8,699 bases of DNA from Rhodospirillaceae bacterium (GTDB lineage: Bacteria > Pseudomonadota > Alphaproteobacteria > Rhodospirillales > 2-02-FULL-58-16): positions 1-8,699 of the forward strand of contig DUZD01000098.1 of assembly GCA_013349695.1 (NCBI GenBank), given 5' to 3'. A program made the position numbers and the translations under genes. Positions 5,798-8,699 of this stretch are shown piece by piece. A model generated the notes under the pieces. It did not search any database. It saw only the letters and a list, made by a program, of their open reading frames with translations, and had not been told where the DNA came from. Within the stretch, counting starts at the first letter, position 1; the number at the start of each line of letters is the position of its first letter.

Positions 5798-6120
5798 CAC
5801 AACATGCTGAATTCGGGTGCTTTGTCCGGCACGTTGTCCCAATGCTTGCCCGCCGCGATGAGACAGGAATAACCGCTCGGCTGGGTCGAAATGATGGTCC
5901 AGGAACCCTCGGCCGATGTCAAAACCTCAATCAAATTGCCGTTTCGAGCGAGGCCCACGGAGGTGAGTTTTTCCGCGAACCCTCCCTCCAGACCCTCAAT
6001 GATCTTGGCGCGTTCGTAGCAATCGTTCGGGGGGGTCGATTGTGTTTTGGCGCCCAGGGCGTACCCGCCGATAGAAAGGACGACCAGGATCGCGGCAGCC
6101 GCGGCAACACAGGTTCTCAT
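5797..6120 (-). CDS. Small secreted (periplasmic) protein of unknown function
   Basis: This 107-residue product starts at an ATG at 6120 with a strong ribosome-binding site (AAAGGAG, six bases upstream). A longer in-frame start exists at 6174 but lacks both a ribosome-binding site and a signal-peptide-like beginning. Residues 1-23 form a clear Sec signal peptide (MRTC, then AAAAAILVVLSIGG, ending YALG) with probable cleavage after ALG. The mature part has two cysteines (Cys34 and Cys86) that could form a disulphide, and a central pattern GLARNGNLIEVLTSAEGSWT followed by SCLIAAGKHW. I have seen similar small alphaproteobacterial hypothetical proteins (Cys...EVxxSxxGSWTI...TCL.A.G) but know no function. 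It has its own AT-rich promoter and converges on the ATPase fragment, with its stop at the junction. Confidence 0.8.
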   Translation of the reverse strand: MRTCVAAAAAILVVLSIGGYALGAKTQSTPPNDCYERAKIIEGLEGGFAEKLTSVGLARNGNLIEVLTSAEGSWTIISTQPSGYSCLIAAGKHWDNVPDKAPEFSML

Positions 6121-6274
6121 GACAAACTCCTTTCGCAGAAAAAATTCTTTTCCCGCGAGAAAGGACATCCCCACCCCCTTTTGGAGAGCCTCTCCCGCAA
6201 ACCCGAAGCAGCACTTTTGGATGTGAAATTTCAGCGCTTCGATGATGTCCAGGGCCGGTCATCAATAGCAGGTC

Positions 6275-6302
6275 AATATATATACATAACCAATTTTGTC
6301 AA
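6275..6302 (-). promoter_or_regulatory. AT-rich promoter of the secreted-protein gene
   Basis: On the minus strand a perfect TTGACA (6302-6297), a 16-base spacer and TATATT (6280-6275, 5 of 6) form a strong sigma-70-type promoter. Inverted words ATATATAC (6278-6285) and GTATATAT (6303-6310) flank the spacer and -35, giving a possible operator. The transcript would have a leader of about 145 bases before the ATG at 6120. Confidence 0.6.
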
Positions 6303-6530
6303 GTATATATCGTATATGTTTCAATACGTTGATGTGAGTACACTATTTTTTTAATAAAGGAATGAATTCTTGCTAATACGGATAATATTCCTTGTATTAT
6401 TGTGATCGCAATTGCGATTGCGTGGCATCGGCGACGGCAGGCTGGCAATCCCTTTCGGCCGCGGTTAGAGCACCACTATCCGATCGTATGGAAACATACC
6501 CTGCATGACGGAAGAAGTTCCGGCATTCCT

Positions 6531-6603
6531 GAGAAAAGGGGTCAGGACCTGAATTGTGGATTCCCAATCGCGATCCGTGTTCATCCGTATTTTTCCGTGG
6601 CTT
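6531..6603 (+). repeat. Interspersed repeat copy B
   Basis: This matches copy A (from 5488) beginning at GAGAAAAGGGG, with an extra TCAGGA near the start, then AATTGTGGATTCCCAATCG, GATCCGTGTTCATCCGT and GTGGCTT. It diverges from copy A after GGCTT. Confidence 0.75.
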
Positions 6604-6670
6604 GTATCGGTAGGCTCATAGGCGGTTGGAGGAAAGGTGCCCAGGAAACACGACGGTGGGTGGGGATCGA

Positions 6671-6700
6671 CCACGGATACACACCGATGAACACGGATAA
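6671..6700 (-). repeat. Inverted unit of the interspersed repeat
   Basis: CCACGGATACACACCGATGA followed by ACACGGATAA is the reverse-orientation form of the TTCATCCGT / ATCCGTGG wording found in copies B and C. It matches the well-known ACCACGGATACACACGGATG class of dispersed repeats. With copy C at 6761 it can fold back as a long-loop hairpin. Confidence 0.7.
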
Positions 6701-6760
6701 GGAAGAGCTCGACGCGATTAAAGCCGAAGGTCGAAGTCAAACAGCTGGTATTGTGATGAT

Positions 6761-6838
6761 CGCGATCCGTGTTCATCCGTGGCTTGCTTTGGGCGGTCTC
6801 ATGCGGCGCGGGCATGACGATTTTTTCGGCGACATCGC
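6761..6838 (+). repeat. Interspersed repeat copy C
   Basis: It begins CGCGATCCGTGTTCATCCGT and GGCTT, lacking the inner ten-base TCCGT spacer of copies A and B. It continues through a diverged middle to GGCATGACGATTTTTTCGGC and GACATCGC, which matches 5581-5608 with two differences. Copies A and C therefore share both edges of the element. Confidence 0.75.
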
Positions 6839-7006
6839 TGATTTTCAAGCCCCGATGGCGGCGGTTCGCGGCTCGCTCCCGCCTTTCCGGCTTCCGCCGC
6901 CTTGGATGAGCGCGCCGGCAAAGCGGCCCTCGTCTTTTCATAGAGGTTATTGAGGCGCCCGGCGTCCGTTTCGGCGCCGGGGTGGCGCCGGTCCGGGAAC
7001 GAAATC

Positions 7007-7732
7007 GTGTGGCCGATAAAAAAATCCCTCCCTTTGCTGGCCATGCTGGCCATGACGGCGCTCGCGGCCTGCGCCGAAACCCGGTACGTGGCGTACGAGG
7101 ATGACGAGGCTATCGCCAGTCTCTTTTCGCGCTCGGTCGCCTTCAAGGTGGCCGGGGCCTATTACCGGGATCCGCCGGATTGCGCGGTGGTGATGCCGTT
7201 CTTGGCGGATGGCCGCCGGCCGGCCAACGCCGCCATCATCGAGAACGCCCTGGCCCGCCATCTGTCGGCGAAGATGTCCAGAGTCGTCGCCGCGGCGGAG
7301 CGCCGGCGCCTCGCCCGCACCCTGGCGGTGGACCTTTCCCGGGTCCAAGGCCGGGCGGCGTTGGCCAGGGCGGCGGGCTGCGGTTTCCTTGTCGAGGCGG
7401 TGCCCTGGGGCGGCGAGGGTGCCTACGCCCTGGTCTGGACGCAGGCGCGGATCGGCCTGGAAGTCAGGATGATCAGGGCGAGGGATGACAGGGTGGTCTG
7501 GCGGGCCCGCCACGCCGCCACGCGTTCCGAGGGCGGCTTGCCCTTGTCGCCGTTTTCGGCCGTCACCAACACCCTTACGGCGGCTCGCTTCAACGCCGAC
7601 GGCGACGTTGCCTTTTCAATGGCCGATGACGCCGTACGCCGGATATTTGAAACCCTGCCGGCGCTGCGGCCGGCGGCACCCAGGCGGGGAAGGGTGATTA
7701 AACCCTTGAAACCGTCTACAATCGGCGGCTGA
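7007..7732 (+). CDS. Putative outer-membrane lipoprotein of unrecognised family
   Basis: From a GTG at 7007 the protein has 241 residues and begins with a lipoprotein signal: KK at 5-6, a hydrophobic stretch LPLLAMLAMTA, and lipobox LAAC at 19-22 with Cys22 as the lipidated residue. The residue after Cys is Ala, which is compatible with outer-membrane sorting. A TTG at 6950 is also in frame but puts 19 extra residues before the signal. The mature part suggests an alpha/beta domain with a nucleotide-free feel: DCAVVMPFLAD, AARHL-like helix (ALARHLSAKM), and a late strand-strand-helix IGLEVRMIRARDDRVVWRAR. This is reminiscent of the CsgG/LpoB/DUF799 type of periplasmic lipoproteins, but the resemblance is loose and I assign no function. 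Its stop is 19 bases before the OmpA-like gene, so the two are probably one operon acting in the envelope. Confidence 0.8.
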   Translation: MWPIKKSLPLLAMLAMTALAACAETRYVAYEDDEAIASLFSRSVAFKVAGAYYRDPPDCAVVMPFLADGRRPANAAIIENALARHLSAKMSRVVAAAERRRLARTLAVDLSRVQGRAALARAAGCGFLVEAVPWGGEGAYALVWTQARIGLEVRMIRARDDRVVWRARHAATRSEGGLPLSPFSAVTNTLTAARFNADGDVAFSMADDAVRRIFETLPALRPAAPRRGRVIKPLKPSTIGG

Positions 7733-7751
7733 ACGCAAGGGGGGAGTCGAC

Positions 7752-8315
7752 ATGTCGAGAACTTGGCTGTTCGTCATCGCCGCCGTCACCGGCATTGCCT
7801 TGGTCGTGCCGGCCGGCGCCGCCGCCGGTTCGTCCTCGGGCGAAACCGTGGCAAGCGACGCCATCGTCGGCGGCCTCGTCCCGATAACCGGGGACGGGGG
7901 ACCGCGGTCCATCGACCTCTACGTTGGCTTTGAGATCAATTCGGCCCGGTTGACGAAAGCGGCGCGCCGCCAGCTCGACGAACTGGGCAAGGCGCTGACT
8001 TCGCCCCGGCTGGCCAAGGCTAAATTCCAAATCAACGGCCATACCGACGCCTCCGGCGCCGCCGCCTACAACAAGGCTCTGTCCGCGAAGCGGGTGCGGG
8101 CGGTGAAGTTCTACCTGGTCGAAAGGTTCGGCGTCGATCGGCGCCGCCTCGCCGCCCATGGCTGGGGCGAGGAGCGTTTGAAGGATTCCCTCGATCCAAA
8201 CAATTCCGTAAACCGCCGCGTCGAAATCGTCAACGTTTCGCCGCCGGCCGCTGGCCCGGCGGCGCGGTCCGGCGGCGCGACGAAGCCGGACGGCGGCATG
8301 CAAGCGATCCAGTGA
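7752..8315 (+). CDS. OmpA-family periplasmic peptidoglycan-binding protein
   Basis: This 187-residue protein has an ATG at 7752 behind GGGGGGAG with five-base spacing. Residues 1-25 are a Sec signal peptide (VIAAVTGIALVVPAGAAA). There is no lipobox cysteine and no beta-barrel, so the mature protein should be soluble in the periplasm. Residues of about 54-162 form the OmpA C-terminal domain: IDLYVGFEINSARLT, then INGHTDASGAAAYN with Asp99, LSAKRVRAV with Arg114, GWGEERL and the terminal NRRVEIVN. Asp99 and Arg114 match the residues that hold diaminopimelate in peptidoglycan. A short Ala/Gly/Pro-rich tail follows. Sitting directly behind a lipoprotein gene, it recalls Pal-like or motility/secretion-linked wall-anchoring modules, though the actual partner is unknown. 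Confidence 0.93.
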   Translation: MSRTWLFVIAAVTGIALVVPAGAAAGSSSGETVASDAIVGGLVPITGDGGPRSIDLYVGFEINSARLTKAARRQLDELGKALTSPRLAKAKFQINGHTDASGAAAYNKALSAKRVRAVKFYLVERFGVDRRRLAAHGWGEERLKDSLDPNNSVNRRVEIVNVSPPAAGPAARSGGATKPDGGMQAIQ

Positions 8316-8583
8316 CGGCCTCGCTGTTTAAAATCGCGGGAACGAAAGCGATCACGGTTTTGGGAGACGTAATTCCTCCGAGCGCGCCTGTCGAGCTCGG
8401 CGGCGGCAAAGCAGTTACCGGTTGCCGCCGGATGGTCGATCCAGCCACTACCGACAAAGGTTTCGCCTTGACTTACTCTCGGCTAAAGCATTTCTATGTT
8501 GATAAGAATCGGCACCGGCCCGCTCCCCCGCCCGGCCACCTACAGCGCACAATGGCGGAGTGGGCTGGTGCTGACCAATCTTG
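8316..8583. other. Gene-free 3' region
   Basis: A 90-residue plus-strand frame starts at a GTG that overlaps the OmpA-like stop (GTGA), but its translation has no family features and uneven composition. I see no other gene. The stretch ends where the 45-bp repeat begins. Confidence 0.5.
8401..8430. other. Hairpin downstream of the OmpA-like gene
   Basis: CGGCGGCAA (8401-8409) and TTGCCGCCG (8422-8430) are exact inverted copies around a 12-base loop. It is 86 bases beyond the OmpA-like stop and could end that transcript, but no T-run follows on either strand, so an intrinsic terminator is not proven. Confidence 0.45.
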
Positions 8584-8628
8584 AAATGCTCTCTCATGTC
8601 CGATTTCAAGGTACCGGACAGAGTTTTC
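8584..8628. repeat. 45-bp repeat, right copy
   Basis: Exact reverse complement of positions 1-45. Beyond it, outward, lies the 7-bp hairpin at 8633-8649. If this is an IS terminus, the element body would lie to the right, outside the window. Confidence 0.85.
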
Positions 8629-8632
8629 CGTC

Positions 8633-8649
8633 CACCGGCTTGGCCGGTG
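8633..8649. other. Compact hairpin next to the right 45-bp repeat
   Basis: CACCGGC, loop TTG and GCCGGTG form a perfect 7-bp stem five bases beyond the repeat. It may belong to the same mobile element. The corresponding outer flank of the left copy is outside the window, so this cannot be checked here. Confidence 0.4.
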
Positions 8650-8699
8650 TCGATGTTTCAGTGTAGCCGACGCGCACGGCTGGAGGCGAGACCATCGTA

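Larger units (their letters stand above)
6411..7006. other. Gene-free repeat-bearing region
   Basis: Open frames cross this stretch on both strands, but they are translations of the dispersed repeats, with peptides such as NTDKEEL and IRVHPWLALG. I see no ribosome-binding site paired with a family-like protein. Apart from the repeats listed separately, a CGCAATTGCG palindrome lies just upstream at 6407-6416. I could not place a promoter for the lipoprotein gene at 7007. Confidence 0.6.

Noticed and set aside
5488..6838. CRISPR array
   Set aside because: The repeats are few, degenerate, irregularly spaced and in both orientations, and there are no cas genes, so they are dispersed repeats rather than a CRISPR array.
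6402..6953. Plus and minus frames of 158-183 residues in the repeat region
   Set aside because: Their sequences (IRVHPYF, IRVHPWLALG, NTDRD) are translations of dispersed non-coding repeats on both strands.
8312..8584. 90-residue plus-strand frame overlapping the OmpA-like stop by GTGA
   Set aside because: The overlap resembles translational coupling, but the peptide has no domain, no ribosome-binding site other than inside the preceding gene, and it runs into the 45-bp repeat.

Overview
The window is GC-rich chromosomal DNA from a Gram-negative bacterium. It is most likely an alphaproteobacterium of the Rhodospirillales type. That guess rests on the YggT / DUF167 / FolD gene order, the LepA sequence and the high GC content; there is no rRNA or other decisive marker, so it is an inference.

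Layout. Positions 1-331 hold no gene but are packed with inverted repeats: one half of a 45-bp repeat whose inverted twin lies at 8584-8628, a roughly 230-bp element with 13-bp terminal inverted repeats, and a 65-bp near-perfect palindrome that reaches into the lepA stop codon. From 3830 down to 332, on the minus strand, runs a compact housekeeping cluster in the order yggT, DUF167 (yggU), folD, lepA. Upstream of it and pointing the other way is a tRNA-Ala(CGC) gene (3983-4058) with a recognisable promoter.

Positions 4059-6950 form an accessory patch attached to the 3' end of that tRNA. It contains the truncated start of a phage ClpP-like head-maturation protease, an intact gene for a nucleoside deoxyribosyltransferase/TIR-like protein with its own promoter, a trace of a REP-associated (RAYT/Y1) transposase start, a Walker-B fragment of a HerA/DUF87-type ATPase, one small secreted-protein gene with an AT-rich promoter, and several degenerate copies of an interspersed repeat built on the words GATCCGTGTTCATCCGT and GTGGCTT. 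This looks like an integration and decay zone, with the tRNA as the probable original attachment site.

Positions 7007-8315 (plus strand) hold a two-gene cell-envelope unit: a lipoprotein of unrecognised family followed 19 nt later by a periplasmic OmpA-like peptidoglycan-binding protein. The last 384 bases have no convincing gene and contain two hairpins plus the second 45-bp repeat.

The housekeeping genes act in translation (LepA, tRNA-Ala) and one-carbon metabolism (FolD). The best candidate for something under-described is the TIR/deoxyribosyltransferase-like gene at 4366-5091, carried as a stand-alone gene on the prophage scar. No complete new multi-gene system is visible.
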